Shown: piece by piece, positions 17,508-25,138 of the stretch
Numbering within the stretch: the stretch's first letter is position 1
Layout of the letters: each line of letters opens with the position of its first letter
Virus record (IMG/VR): IMGVR_UViG_3300050821_004307
Location: 1-37,622 of that record
Length of the DNA: 37,622 bases
Strand: one strand, 5' to 3'
From: a virus
The notes under the pieces: model-generated
Database searches by the model: none
What the model saw: only the letters and a program-made list of their open reading frames with translations
What the model was told of the DNA's origin: nothing
Made by a program: the position numbers and the translations under genes

Positions 17508-18707
17508 ATGGTTATGCAACTTCAACCAAATTCACAAAATCAAGTAAATGGTGGTGGAAATCTACTCAATGGGTTACTTCCAGGAGATTCTAGCCAGGTC
17601 AATACCACGAATTCTTCTTCTGGGAATTCATCAGCTAGCATTGCTCCTGTTCCGGTTGGGCAAACACCTTTAACAACTCCACCGCAATGGGGTGGCGCAG
17701 GGGGTGGTCAACAGGCGGCACAAGTCTATGCATTTAATCAGTTCCAAAAAACGTTCGGGCGTAATCCGAGTCAACAGGAATTGGATCAATTAACGCCTGC
17801 TTATGTCGGAACCGATCCCAATATTGCGAACGTGGCGGGTGGGAATGCCCAAGTAGCGGCTTATTTTCAACAGCAGACCAATACACCTCAGAACATCTAT
17901 CAGCAACAGCAGAATCAGTATCTTCAGCAAGCTCCTAAGTTTGCAGATCAAGTAAACGGGATCTTTCAATCTCAATTAGGACGTGACGCCACAGCGGACG
18001 AAAAGAGCCATTTTGGGGCTTTGATTGCGTCTGGTCAAGATCCCTACCAGGTTCAGCAAGCTCTTCAACAGACGCAGGAATACCAGAATACAGCTAATAC
18101 GAAGTTTCAGCAGCAACTTGGAAGTCAACTTCAGGGGACCAATGCTGATTACTTCCAGAAGTACATCATGCCTGGAATTCAGGCACAAAATGCCCAAGCC
18201 GGAAGGACTCAGGATTCGTCAGGTTATCAGGCACAATTGGCCAATGCTGCACTTCAGCAGAATCAGGGACTTCAGAACTTCTTAGCTCAAACAACAGCCC
18301 AAAACTATCAGAATTCAACAGCCAATGCAGCCAATCAATATCAGCAGTTAATGGGTCAGCAGTATGGTCTTCAGAATGCGAATGTTAGTTCTGGATTGGC
18401 GAATCAGGCTGCAAATACTCAGTACAACCAAAATTTGGATATGTATCAGCGTCAACAGACAGCCTATAATAATTATCTGAATCAGTATGGTAAACGCAAT
18501 GGTCTAATTAATGATATTGGAACAGGATTGAATTTTGCCAATGCCGCTCTGAATTTAGGTCGTGGTGGAGTTAATGCTTTTGGGAGCGGAAGTAGTAGCG
18601 GAGGAGGAAGTAGCGGTTTCGGGGGTGGTCCTCCGCAGGGTTCCAATTATTACAACGGATCAAATAATAATCCCTCTAATTACGGGATAAATTCGGCAGG
18701 TTTATAG
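17508..18707 (+). CDS. Gln/Asn-rich virion protein with DUF4214-like motifs
   Basis: A 399-aa protein with SD GAGGAG before ATG. It is very rich in Gln, Asn, Ala and Tyr. Two segments, FQKTFGRNPSQQELDQL and FQSQLGRDATADEKSHF followed by ALIASGQDPYQV, resemble DUF4214-type repeats with the LGR-x5-E core. The C-terminus is a Gly/Ser-rich tail. It is the first of three similar genes after the tail genes, the usual place of internal virion proteins ejected with DNA. Function is inferred from position and composition. Confidence 0.7.
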   Translation: MVMQLQPNSQNQVNGGGNLLNGLLPGDSSQVNTTNSSSGNSSASIAPVPVGQTPLTTPPQWGGAGGGQQAAQVYAFNQFQKTFGRNPSQQELDQLTPAYVGTDPNIANVAGGNAQVAAYFQQQTNTPQNIYQQQQNQYLQQAPKFADQVNGIFQSQLGRDATADEKSHFGALIASGQDPYQVQQALQQTQEYQNTANTKFQQQLGSQLQGTNADYFQKYIMPGIQAQNAQAGRTQDSSGYQAQLANAALQQNQGLQNFLAQTTAQNYQNSTANAANQYQQLMGQQYGLQNANVSSGLANQAANTQYNQNLDMYQRQQTAYNNYLNQYGKRNGLINDIGTGLNFANAALNLGRGGVNAFGSGSSSGGGSSGFGGGPPQGSNYYNGSNNNPSNYGINSAGL

Positions 18708-18715
18708 GAGGCTTT

Positions 18716-19945
18716 ATGGCAGATCAAATTCAGATTCCACAGAGAAATCCTCAATATGTAGAACCTGTTAATCCATTCCCTCTTGTTGATTCCTCTCTTA
18801 ATCGTCAACAACAAGCTCAGCAATATATGGGGACTTCCGCAATTGGTTTAGGAGATACTTATAATAAACTTCGCCAACAAGAACTTGAAAATTATTTGCG
18901 TATCCAGGGAACAAAAGCGGCGGCTTTCGGAGAGGGGGGTCCGGCTCTTTACAATATGCTTTACGGAAACGGTCAACAATCTCAGCAACCATCAACCCAA
19001 GCCCAACAGCCACTGCCTCCGACATCAGTTTCCGATATGTCGCAGGGGCAGTCAGCTGGACAAACTCAACCTACTCAGTCACCGCATGGAGGCCAACCAG
19101 CTATTGATCCAATGTCGCCAGGAGGAACGATTCACACAAGCTTAAGCATGGGCCATCCTGACTTTGCAGGTTATGGTCAGAAGATTCAGGACTTGACGGG
19201 ACAGATGACACAATCAGCTGGGATGTATGGTCCTTCCAAGTTCGGGCAAGCAAACCAACAGATGTTGGGTGGTCAATTGAACGCCCTTAAAACAGGCATG
19301 GAAGCTCAGACAGCTCCGTTGACGTATCAAAAGACAGCCAATGAAGTAGCAATGCAACCGACGGAATTAGCTGAAAAGCAACAGTCTTTGGCGAACGCTC
19401 AGCAGCAGATTCCGATGGAAGTCAAAAAGACAGTGGCTGGAGAAGTGAGCAAGCAAAGCCAGGATTCTCAGCAAATTCGTGATTTACAAGTTTTGGCTGG
19501 AAATCTACAAAAGAATATGCCGACAAATCTTGGTTTGGGTGGAAATATCAAAGGTGAAGTGTTCAGAGCAACAGGCGGTCGTTTGGGGTCGGCTCAAGCA
19601 GCCAATATGCAAAATTCGATGATTCCTTTAGCAACTGGATTGAATACGGTTCTCTCTCATCGATTTAATGCTGGGGAAGTTCAGGCTTTAGCTAGTTCGC
19701 TCATTCCTCAACCAAAAGATACGCCTGCCTACCAACAGCAGAAACTTCAGAACCTGAATAATCTTCTAGGGGTCATGGCAAAAGGCAATGAACAGAATGT
19801 CGAGAATGTAAAGAATGCTATTTTGCAAGGAACAGTTCCTTCGATTGGAATTAGACAAAATCAATCTTCACAAGGAGGGCCACATGGAAATACAGTAGTT
19901 CAAAATGGTCATACGTATACTTGGAATGGGAAAAATTATGAATAA
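18716..19945 (+). CDS. Gln-rich probable internal virion protein
   Basis: A 409-aa protein with an ideal SD (AGGAGG) before ATG. It is Gln-rich with long helical stretches around residues 150-370, and no membrane segment or enzyme motif is seen. It lies between two other Gln/Pro-rich proteins in the ejection-protein position. The final residues HTYTWNGKNYE form a short aromatic tail. Likely a component of the ejected proteins or inner tail. Confidence 0.7.
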   Translation: MADQIQIPQRNPQYVEPVNPFPLVDSSLNRQQQAQQYMGTSAIGLGDTYNKLRQQELENYLRIQGTKAAAFGEGGPALYNMLYGNGQQSQQPSTQAQQPLPPTSVSDMSQGQSAGQTQPTQSPHGGQPAIDPMSPGGTIHTSLSMGHPDFAGYGQKIQDLTGQMTQSAGMYGPSKFGQANQQMLGGQLNALKTGMEAQTAPLTYQKTANEVAMQPTELAEKQQSLANAQQQIPMEVKKTVAGEVSKQSQDSQQIRDLQVLAGNLQKNMPTNLGLGGNIKGEVFRATGGRLGSAQAANMQNSMIPLATGLNTVLSHRFNAGEVQALASSLIPQPKDTPAYQQQKLQNLNNLLGVMAKGNEQNVENVKNAILQGTVPSIGIRQNQSSQGGPHGNTVVQNGHTYTWNGKNYE

Positions 19946-21275
19946 ACCTGCATTTGATCCAGGTCAGCCATTTACTCCTGGCAATAAGCCAGCTTTTGAT
20001 CCATCGCAACCATTTCAAGCAGCAGAATCTCCTACTGATGGTTCTAGCCAAATGGATGTTGCTAAATTTGCCTTAAGCCAAGCGGCAGCAATGAATCCAG
20101 TCAATAAATTAACTCAAATGAGACAAAATGTAGGTGGCGATATTGCTGAAGCCGGAGGATATCTTGGCGGCAAAGTAACGAGTGCTGGATTTCCAAATGT
20201 TGGTAATGCCATTCAAAGAGTTGGTGTAGTGGCGGGGTCTATCCCAGCTCTTGGTCCTGAAGTTCTTGGGGCTTATACGAGCCTGAAAGGTTTATACAAT
20301 CCAACCAATCCAGTTGCGGCAGGCATTACAAATACACCAAAAGATTTGAGTCCACAATATGCTATGCAAAATCAAGCAGCTGGTATTTCTAACGACATTC
20401 CTGAAACAGCTGGGAAAGTTCAATATGAAAATCCATATCAATATCCTTCTCAGCTTTCCAAACCAAAATATATCCCTGTTCAACAGCCGGATTTACCAGT
20501 AATTCAGCCAGGAGCCAAAACGGGAGATCCTCATGCTCTTTTTGCCTACAATGACAAGTTTGGTCCTGGTGGAACTGAACGATCTGTTTATAATGTGTTT
20601 GGTGATCCGAATCACCCAGCAATTCAAGGACGTGGTTGGGGAAGTAGTGTATCAGCAGAAGATGCTCAAGCAGCAGGAATTCCAATTACTGGCCGACAAC
20701 CAAATTCTATAAAATATCAGCCAATCCAATCAGGTAGTCCTACTTATCAACCCATCGAAAATCCTAATGCACCAGCATTCACGCGGCCAAAATTAAGTTA
20801 TCCAGCAGAATCAGGACAAGGGGCAGCTCAGCCACTTCCCTCAACAGTCCCAACAAAATATCCAAATGATCCCGGGGCTCTCATAAATCAAATCAATGAT
20901 CGTATTGGACAACATGGGACTAATCTTACGCCTCAAGAATTATCAGATTATCATCAACTTCTTTCAACAAAAATGGCTAATGGAGATATCCCAAAGTTTA
21001 GTCCAGAAGGAAAAATAACACCTATTTATGCTCAGGCAACGCAAGCGGCTCAGAAAGTAACAAATACTTTAAATCAAGTCGTAGAACCTTTATTACAAGG
21101 AAAACAATTGCCAATTGGAACGTTGCCTACGCGAATAGGATTAAATCAGGCTTATGGGATAGCTAGTAACCAACAGGCATTTACAGAACTGGCTAAAAAG
21201 TACGGATTAAAAGCAGGAGAAACTGTCCTAGGAGCTTTAGGAGCGAAAGGACTATATGACTATTTTCGAAAATGA
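19938..21275 (+). CDS. Pro/Gln-rich probable internal virion protein
   Basis: A 445-aa protein starting at ATG 19938, overlapping the previous stop by eight bases. The frame extends to 19905, but no SD supports an earlier start. The N-terminus has two tandem copies of a KPAFDPxQPF motif. Residues about 60-125 are Gly/Ala-rich and moderately hydrophobic and could insert in a membrane. The middle is Pro/Gln-rich, and the C-terminus (EXVLGALGAKGLYDYF-like) is again helical. Likely ejected with the DNA. Its 3' end overlaps a leftward gene by 83 bases. Confidence 0.7.
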   Translation: MNKPAFDPGQPFTPGNKPAFDPSQPFQAAESPTDGSSQMDVAKFALSQAAAMNPVNKLTQMRQNVGGDIAEAGGYLGGKVTSAGFPNVGNAIQRVGVVAGSIPALGPEVLGAYTSLKGLYNPTNPVAAGITNTPKDLSPQYAMQNQAAGISNDIPETAGKVQYENPYQYPSQLSKPKYIPVQQPDLPVIQPGAKTGDPHALFAYNDKFGPGGTERSVYNVFGDPNHPAIQGRGWGSSVSAEDAQAAGIPITGRQPNSIKYQPIQSGSPTYQPIENPNAPAFTRPKLSYPAESGQGAAQPLPSTVPTKYPNDPGALINQINDRIGQHGTNLTPQELSDYHQLLSTKMANGDIPKFSPEGKITPIYAQATQAAQKVTNTLNQVVEPLLQGKQLPIGTLPTRIGLNQAYGIASNQQAFTELAKKYGLKAGETVLGALGAKGLYDYFRK

Positions 21276-21360
21276 GAACCAATGAGCCAGTAATGAATAG
21301 AACCCAGCATATTTCCGAATATATTTCTCCGAAAGTCATTTGTCCGATTGGTTTTTCCAT
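21193..21360 (-). CDS. Small membrane protein of the leftward cassette
   Basis: A 55-aa protein with AAGGAG seven bases before ATG 21360, so the start is well supported. Residues about 17-32 (ICWVLFITGSLVLIF) and 38-52 (VLSLLKLLGQFLLLL) form two hydrophobic segments. It follows the RHH/lipoprotein gene on the same strand and ends inside the 3' end of the convergent virion gene. With its partner it looks like a moron cassette, which often affects the host envelope or superinfection. That role is inferred. Confidence 0.6.
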   Translation of the reverse strand: MEKPIGQMTFGEIYSEICWVLFITGSLVLIFENSHIVLSLLKLLGQFLLLLIRTF

Positions 21361-21373
21361 TTGGAATCTCCTT

Positions 21374-21694
21374 TCAATTACAGACTTGCCAGCAAAACGA
21401 GTAATCACTTGTGCATTGAGTGGAAATGGTACATGGGGGAGCAATGGGATTTGTGACTGGACTTGTTGAAATAACAGGAGGTGGCTGGGTTGAGCCAGTG
21501 ATTAAACTGGTGCTTCCATTGCCTCCAGGATCACGCTTACAGGCATTGAGACTAAACATGAAAAGAACCATGGAAGCTTTTAAAAGCTTGACGATAAATT
21601 TGGACATGGTCGTTTTCTCCTTTTTGGTTCGTTCTTTCAATTTCTTGTACAAGTCTTTCGGAATGTTCGCCATTACTCTGGGTAATTTTGTCAT
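21374..21694 (-). CDS. RHH protein running in frame into a lipoprotein
   Basis: A 106-aa frame. ATG 21694 has GAGGAG upstream. Residues 4-40 fit a ribbon-helix-helix fold: strand PRVMANIP, helix DLYKKLKERTKKEK, turn, helix TMSKFIVKLLKAS. A second in-frame ATG at 21607 has AAGGAG nine bases upstream. From there the product (77 aa) has a lipoprotein signal: MSKFIVKLLK, hydrophobic core, SLNAC lipobox with Cys at residue 23, then a Ser/Thr/Pro-rich tail with four Cys. The second RHH helix is therefore also the signal n-region. Either two products are made or only one start is used. The lysine-rich codons make the internal SD less certain. Confidence 0.65.
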   Translation of the reverse strand: MTKLPRVMANIPKDLYKKLKERTKKEKTTMSKFIVKLLKASMVLFMFSLNACKRDPGGNGSTSLITGSTQPPPVISTSPVTNPIAPPCTISTQCTSDYSFCWQVCN

Positions 21695-21714
21695 TGGATT
21701 CTCCTCTCAATTTA

Positions 21715-21743
21715 AGTGTAGCACCAAAGTGCAGCACTGTCAA
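21715..21743 (-). promoter_or_regulatory. Promoter of the leftward RHH/lipoprotein cassette, with operator-like palindromes
   Basis: Reading leftward, TTGACA (21743-21738) and TACACT (21720-21715) are separated by exactly 17 bases, and the predicted +1 is about 21708, 14 bases before the ATG at 21694. The spacer holds two overlapping palindromes on the plus strand: GCAC-CAAA-GTGC (21721-21732) and AGTGC-A-GCACT (21728-21738). An autorepressor such as the encoded RHH protein could bind here. The SD and ATG of the rightward gene at 21761 lie just behind the -35. Confidence 0.7.
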
Positions 21744-21760
21744 GGCCTAAAGGAGATCGT

Positions 21761-21997
21761 ATGAAACCCCCATCAAACAAGCCTAGTTTTGCACGTAAAG
21801 GTTTCTCGACTTTTCATGATCCATCAGGGACGTATCAGCCATTAGGAGTCCAGGACAAACAAGCAGGACTTCCTCAGAATCCTGCGAACGTAGTAGAGGC
21901 GGCAAAAGCGGATATTCAGAGTGCGCCGGATATGCTGGAACGACAACCGCAACAAAGAATTAGACGCTATGGAGGAATTTATGAAACCCCAGACTGA
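21761..21997 (+). CDS. Small hydrophilic protein
   Basis: A 78-aa protein with SD AAGGAG before ATG 21761. It is hydrophilic and rich in Pro, Gln and Lys, with no hydrophobic core, so it is probably disordered. It begins a run of four small, overlapping rightward genes. Its 3' end supplies the GGAGG for the next start. No family is recognised. Confidence 0.6.
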   Translation: MKPPSNKPSFARKGFSTFHDPSGTYQPLGVQDKQAGLPQNPANVVEAAKADIQSAPDMLERQPQQRIRRYGGIYETPD

Positions 21998-22157
21998 TAA
22001 CCAGAAAAACCCCAATCCAATTGGTGATAATTATGTGTCAAAACCAGAACCATTGAAATCGCAGGAAGTTAGACCACCGACACTTCCTGAAATAAAGAAA
22101 CGAGCGGGCATTACGATTCAGTGCGACTATTATGACAATAAGTTTGGGAGATCCTAA
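21981..22157 (+). CDS. Small Pro/Lys-rich protein
   Basis: A 58-aa protein. ATG 21981 is preceded by GGAGGAATTT, an ideal SD, which makes it better than in-frame starts further upstream. It overlaps the previous gene by 17 bases and the next by one base (TAATG). The sequence is hydrophilic (Pro, Asn, Lys) with a final ITIQCDYYDNKFG segment. Unknown function. Confidence 0.55.
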   Translation: MKPQTDNQKNPNPIGDNYVSKPEPLKSQEVRPPTLPEIKKRAGITIQCDYYDNKFGRS

Positions 22158-22384
22158 TGAAAACGAAACAAAATAAGATTGATGAAGAAACCGTCAGAAA
22201 AGGGTTAGGGACTGGAGCCGATCAGAGAGGTGGTCAAGATAAACTTGATCCTCCGCGCCGGAATTCAGATGGAGGTCCTAAGCCAGATCAGCCAATGCCA
22301 AACCATCGATTCAATGGAATTCGGATTATGGATAATGGACCTGATTCTTGGGGTATTAAGAAAGTACTTCGATATGAAGAATAG
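22157..22384 (+). CDS. Small hydrophilic protein
   Basis: A 75-aa protein starting on TAATG with the previous stop. The N-terminal two thirds are charged and Gly/Pro-rich. The C-terminus (GIRIMDNGPDSWGIKKVLRY) could be a folded strand-helix unit. It belongs to the block of short genes before the lysis region. Unknown function. Confidence 0.55.
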   Translation: MKTKQNKIDEETVRKGLGTGADQRGGQDKLDPPRRNSDGGPKPDQPMPNHRFNGIRIMDNGPDSWGIKKVLRYEE

Positions 22385-22401
22385 TAAGAAAGGAGTTACT
22401 A

Positions 22402-22581
22402 ATGCCATACAAATCGCAAGCTCAGCGCGGTAAGTTTCATGCAATGGAAGAACGTGGAGAGATTAGCCCAAAAGTAGTTAATGAGTTTGATAAGGCTTCC
22501 AAGGGATTGAAATTGCCAGAAAAGATGGGTCATAAAGTTCCTGAAAAGCCAAAATTCAGGGGTATTACCCATAACGAATGA
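22402..22581 (+). CDS. Small basic helical protein of a common phage type
   Basis: A 59-aa protein with AAGGAG six bases before ATG 22402. The sequence MPYKSQAQRGKFHAMEERG, then EISPKVVNEFDKASKG, matches a small basic protein type that I recognise as frequent in phage genomes but of unknown role. The stop overlaps the next ATG by four bases (ATGA). Confidence 0.7.
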   Translation: MPYKSQAQRGKFHAMEERGEISPKVVNEFDKASKGLKLPEKMGHKVPEKPKFRGITHNE

Positions 22582-22739
22582 AATGTCCGAAATGTCAGTC
22601 AGAGATGGAAATGACGCAGAATGAGTCTCTTGGTCAGTCTTGGCGATGTCCTCAATGCCTTGTGGAAATTTCCGAGGATTGGAGTAAGCCTGAGATTCCG
22701 CCGAACCGGATACACAAAGGAGATACCAATGCCGCCTGA
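22578..22739 (+). CDS. 53-aa zinc-ribbon protein
   Basis: ATG 22578 overlaps the previous stop (ATGA). The 53-aa product has CPKC (residues 3-6) and CPQC (24-27), a standard four-Cys zinc ribbon, followed by an acidic segment and a Pro-rich tail. Its last codons contain the SD and ATG of the endolysin gene. The role is unknown; short zinc ribbons are repeated throughout this genome. Confidence 0.7.
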   Translation: MKCPKCQSEMEMTQNESLGQSWRCPQCLVEISEDWSKPEIPPNRIHKGDTNAA

Positions 22740-23130
22740 ATATCGTTACTTTAAACCCGAGGAGGTGGTTGGCCTTGATGAAACCTTCGTTGCGAAGCTC
22801 GATCAAGCTAGACATATCGCAGGCATACCTTTCCAAATCACCAGTGGCTTACGTACATTGGCGCAAAACGAATCAACAGTTGGAGCAGTTTCGGACTCGG
22901 CGCACCTTCAAGGACTGGCTGTTGATTTGGTTGTCGAAAACGACCACGAGGTCTATCGCATTATCTCAGCGGGGATTCAGGTAGGAATTACGCGATATGG
23001 GATCTACATTGACACGAATGGAAAGCCTCATCATGTGCATCTGGACGTCTCAACCGATGATGCCCATGTTCCTGAGGTGATCTGGATCAAAGGCGACGGC
23101 AAGCCGAATTCGGCTCCAGCCACGGTATGA
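22729..23130 (+). CDS. Endolysin, M15-type peptidase
   Basis: A 133-aa peptidoglycan peptidase. It has SGLRT (39-43), SAHLQGLAVD (57-66) and HHVHLDV (101-107), the zinc site of the M15_3 peptidase group with likely ligands H59, D66 and H104. Such enzymes cut the peptide cross-links of the cell wall. No signal peptide or binding domain is present, so release would depend on a holin. ATG 22729 has AAAGGAG upstream. Although the frame is open to 22621, that part overlaps the zinc-ribbon gene and lacks a start signal. Confidence 0.9.
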   Translation: MPPEYRYFKPEEVVGLDETFVAKLDQARHIAGIPFQITSGLRTLAQNESTVGAVSDSAHLQGLAVDLVVENDHEVYRIISAGIQVGITRYGIYIDTNGKPHHVHLDVSTDDAHVPEVIWIKGDGKPNSAPATV

Positions 23131-23288
23131 CGGATGTTGAACACTATACGACGCTGACTGTCGAGGAGTATTCTCACATGGCGAATGTGATTCTCGCTTT
23201 GCGTGAGAAAGTCCAGCGAGCTAGACAATTGATCGAAAACAAATGTATTGATGAAGCCTTGGAAGTTCTCAAAAAAGAGACGGAATAA
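23127..23288 (+). CDS. Small helical protein of the lysis region
   Basis: A 53-aa protein starting on ATGA with the endolysin stop. It looks fully helical (VEEYSHMANVILALREKVQR, then ARQLIENK), with heptad-like hydrophobic spacing. It has no membrane segment. An AAGGAGG at its end serves the next small membrane gene. Unknown function. Confidence 0.65.
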   Translation: MTDVEHYTTLTVEEYSHMANVILALREKVQRARQLIENKCIDEALEVLKKETE

Positions 23289-23297
23289 GGAGGTTCT

Positions 23298-23393
23298 ATG
23301 GCATATTCTTGGTGGTCTGAAATTGTGTTCGGATTTCTGTTTGGTGTGGGATTTGGAATAGCCACATGGGTTTTACAAAAAATATTGAAATGA
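23298..23393 (+). CDS. 31-aa single-span membrane peptide
   Basis: ATG 23298 has an ideal AAGGAGG. The product is 31 residues, of which about 20 (IVFGFLFGVGFGIATWVL) form one Gly-rich transmembrane helix flanked by Trp and ending in two Lys. It lies between endolysin and nuclease genes. A pinholin or holin regulator is possible from size and place. Its last bases contain an ATGA that may couple the next gene. Confidence 0.6.
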   Translation: MAYSWWSEIVFGFLFGVGFGIATWVLQKILK

Positions 23394-23812
23394 TCGCTGC
23401 TCTTCTTGTAGTTTCAACAATTACCTATCCTTATCCTTGGGCTCCAGGGGCTGTTGATCCTAATTGCACAAAAGAAGATGTCTGCCAGGGTGGTTACACT
23501 GAGACGGTAAGACCTTCTGTTTCCTTTACGAATAAAATCAAAAAAGCGGAAATATTATCCCATCAAGAAATTGATTGTTCTAAAGGCTGCGAGTTAGATC
23601 ATGTGGTAAGTTTGGAACTTTGCGGTGCTCCAGGCGATGTCATGAATTTAGCCATTGAACCTTATTTTCCAAAACCAGGAGCGCGAGAAAAAGATCAAGC
23701 AGAAGACTTTTTGCACCGTCAAGTTTGTAAAGGAAATATGACACTTGAAGAAGCACAAGAACTCATTCGAACAGATTGGCTAGAGATTTATAACGGATTA
23801 CATAAAAAGTGA
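23366..23812 (+). CDS. Exported HNH-like nuclease
   Basis: A 148-aa protein. The N-terminus has a Lys and then MIAALLVVSTITYPYPWA, a signal peptide. The mature part has seven Cys and GCELDHVVSLELCG (residues 74-87) with H79, then NLAIEPY (94-100). AREKDQAEDFLHRQVCKG and MTLEEAQELIRTDW follow. This order matches exported HNH-type nucleases of bacteria and phages. It could degrade DNA in the periplasm. ATG 23366 is taken because of the Lys in the signal. ATG 23390 overlaps the upstream stop as ATGA and is also likely. Confidence 0.7.
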   Translation: MGFTKNIEMIAALLVVSTITYPYPWAPGAVDPNCTKEDVCQGGYTETVRPSVSFTNKIKKAEILSHQEIDCSKGCELDHVVSLELCGAPGDVMNLAIEPYFPKPGAREKDQAEDFLHRQVCKGNMTLEEAQELIRTDWLEIYNGLHKK

Positions 23813-24087
23813 ACATCTTTCAGAAAATAGCTGTTTTACTAAGGTTGAAAAATGTTATACAAACTGAACTTAAGGAGGGCGAAATGCCAACAGCATCAGG
23901 AAAACCAGGATGGCAAACAACGGAATTTTATATAAATCTAATTCCTCAAATTGTATCTGTTTGGGGAGCCGTACAAGGATTTATTCCTCCAAAATATGCC
24001 GCGATAATTTCTGTGGCAGGAGCTGCTATCTATACCATCGCGAGAACTATTGCAAAAGCCATCTCAGATATCAAAATGGCAAAATGA
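23809..24087 (+). CDS. Holin-like membrane protein, possible dual start
   Basis: A 92-aa protein from GTG 23809 (GTGA overlap with the previous stop). Residues 1-25 are an amphipathic helix (MNIFQKIAVLLRLKNVIQ). Two hydrophobic segments follow: about 40-58 (FYINLIPQIVSVWGAVQGF) and 63-82 (AAIISVAGAAIYTIAR). The layout resembles small phage holins next to an endolysin. An internal ATG at 23884 has a stronger SD (AAGGAGG), so a 67-aa form may be made as well, like dual-start holin/antiholin genes. Confidence 0.6.
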   Translation: MNIFQKIAVLLRLKNVIQTELKEGEMPTASGKPGWQTTEFYINLIPQIVSVWGAVQGFIPPKYAAIISVAGAAIYTIARTIAKAISDIKMAK

Positions 24088-24099
24088 TAGATTTTGTTC

Positions 24100-24297
24100 A
24101 TGGAAGAGAAAAAACAAACCAAACCACATACGGGCACCATAAGCGTCTCATGGGCAGAATGTCCTAACGTCGATTGTGATAGTCGAGCATGGGCGGTGTG
24201 GGATGTTATTTTTGATGGTGATCGGTTTCAATGCGGAACTTGTAGTACACCTTTAGGGCGGCCAATTTTTGTCTGTCCGATCAAAATTAAAAATTAG
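24100..24297 (+). CDS. 65-aa zinc-ribbon protein
   Basis: A 65-aa protein with CPNVDC (residues 21-26) and CGTC (45-48), plus a later Cys, giving a four-Cys zinc ribbon with beta strands around it. ATG 24100 follows a TTG in frame at 24094, but neither has a clear SD. It lies downstream of the holin-like gene. A minus-strand hairpin overlaps its stop. Function unknown. Confidence 0.6.
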   Translation: MEEKKQTKPHTGTISVSWAECPNVDCDSRAWAVWDVIFDGDRFQCGTCSTPLGRPIFVCPIKIKN

Positions 24298-24309
24298 CCC
24301 AAGGGGGCT
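24285..24309 (-). terminator. Possible terminator for leftward transcription
   Basis: Reading leftward, AGCCC and GGGCT (24309-24305 and 24300-24296) form a five-base-pair stem with a four-base loop, followed by AATTTTTAATTTT. This fits a short rho-independent terminator on the minus strand. It would end read-through from the leftward operon, whose last gene stops at 25255. The stem is short, so it may be weak. Confidence 0.35.
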
Positions 24310-24330
24310 TATATCGAAAAAAGGAACAGT

Positions 24331-24657
24331 GTGGATAAGATAGGCATGCGAGAATGGATCGCCTCACTTGAAGAAGCGTCGGATATTAAACTTAAAAAAT
24401 GGAAAAAAGAACCTAAATTTGAGAACGGTGAAGCCGTTCACCTGCATTGGCAATGGGAACAGACGCGAATTAATATTAATGTTTTTTGGGAGGATAGAAA
24501 AGAAACGGTAAAGTTAACATACACCAGCCCACGTGTGAATCACGATTTCTTATGGCATGGATTAAATAACAAAACTTTCAATAAGATCATGGACCGCATC
24601 GGGAACCTATCTCAGATTACGATGCATCCTCCGATTGATCCCACTGATGGACAATGA
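24331..24657 (+). CDS. Unknown 108-aa protein
   Basis: GTG 24331 has AAGGA about five bases upstream. An ATG at 24346 is the alternative. The protein begins with a charged helix (MREWIASLEEASDIKLKKW) and then alternates short strands with Trp, such as VHLHWQWEQTRININVFW, that suggest a small beta sheet. No motif is recognised. The stop overlaps the next gene by 11 bases. Confidence 0.65.
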   Translation: MDKIGMREWIASLEEASDIKLKKWKKEPKFENGEAVHLHWQWEQTRININVFWEDRKETVKLTYTSPRVNHDFLWHGLNNKTFNKIMDRIGNLSQITMHPPIDPTDGQ

Positions 24658-25138
24658 GGAAAACGCTTTATGGAGAGGCTTTGAAGCTCGAATTGAACGC
24701 TTGGAGGATATGGTTCGTGAATTGGATGAGGCATTACGCGGAAGCCGCCACAAAAGAGTCATCGGACTTCTACCAGAATACGACCGAATGGATTCCGAAG
24801 TCCGGAAACTCAACGCTATTATTTTCATGGATTCGACAGGGAAACATGGTCTAGCGCATGACGTTGATGTTTTGATGGGTCGTCAAGCTGGGGTGGACCG
24901 AAGGAGTGAGTTTAGGTGGAAATACTGGATACCAACCCTTCTAGCAGTATTAGCCATGATCGTGACCGTGTTGACCAATTTGGGAAAGATCAAGGAAAAC
25001 TTCCCGAAGTACCATCCAGCACCATTAGAAAAAGCGATAGACCAAGCGAAACATCCGAAAGGAAAAACACTTTACCGCGTCCGGCGCGTCCAGGAAAAAG
25101 TTCTTTCAGACGATACCAAGGAATCACTGCCAAAGTAA
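24647..25138 (+). CDS. Membrane protein with N-terminal coiled coil
   Basis: A 163-aa protein from ATG 24647. Residues about 10-60 are a charged coiled coil (RIERLEDMVRELDEALRG). HGLAHDVDVLMGRQ follows, then one membrane span YWIPTLLAVLAMIVTVLTN at about 92-110, and a basic C-terminal tail. It resembles small phage membrane proteins found near lysis genes. A second gene begins in another frame at 24916 and overlaps it for 223 bases, an arrangement that recalls spanin pairs. Confidence 0.6.
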   Translation: MDNEENALWRGFEARIERLEDMVRELDEALRGSRHKRVIGLLPEYDRMDSEVRKLNAIIFMDSTGKHGLAHDVDVLMGRQAGVDRRSEFRWKYWIPTLLAVLAMIVTVLTNLGKIKENFPKYHPAPLEKAIDQAKHPKGKTLYRVRRVQEKVLSDDTKESLPK

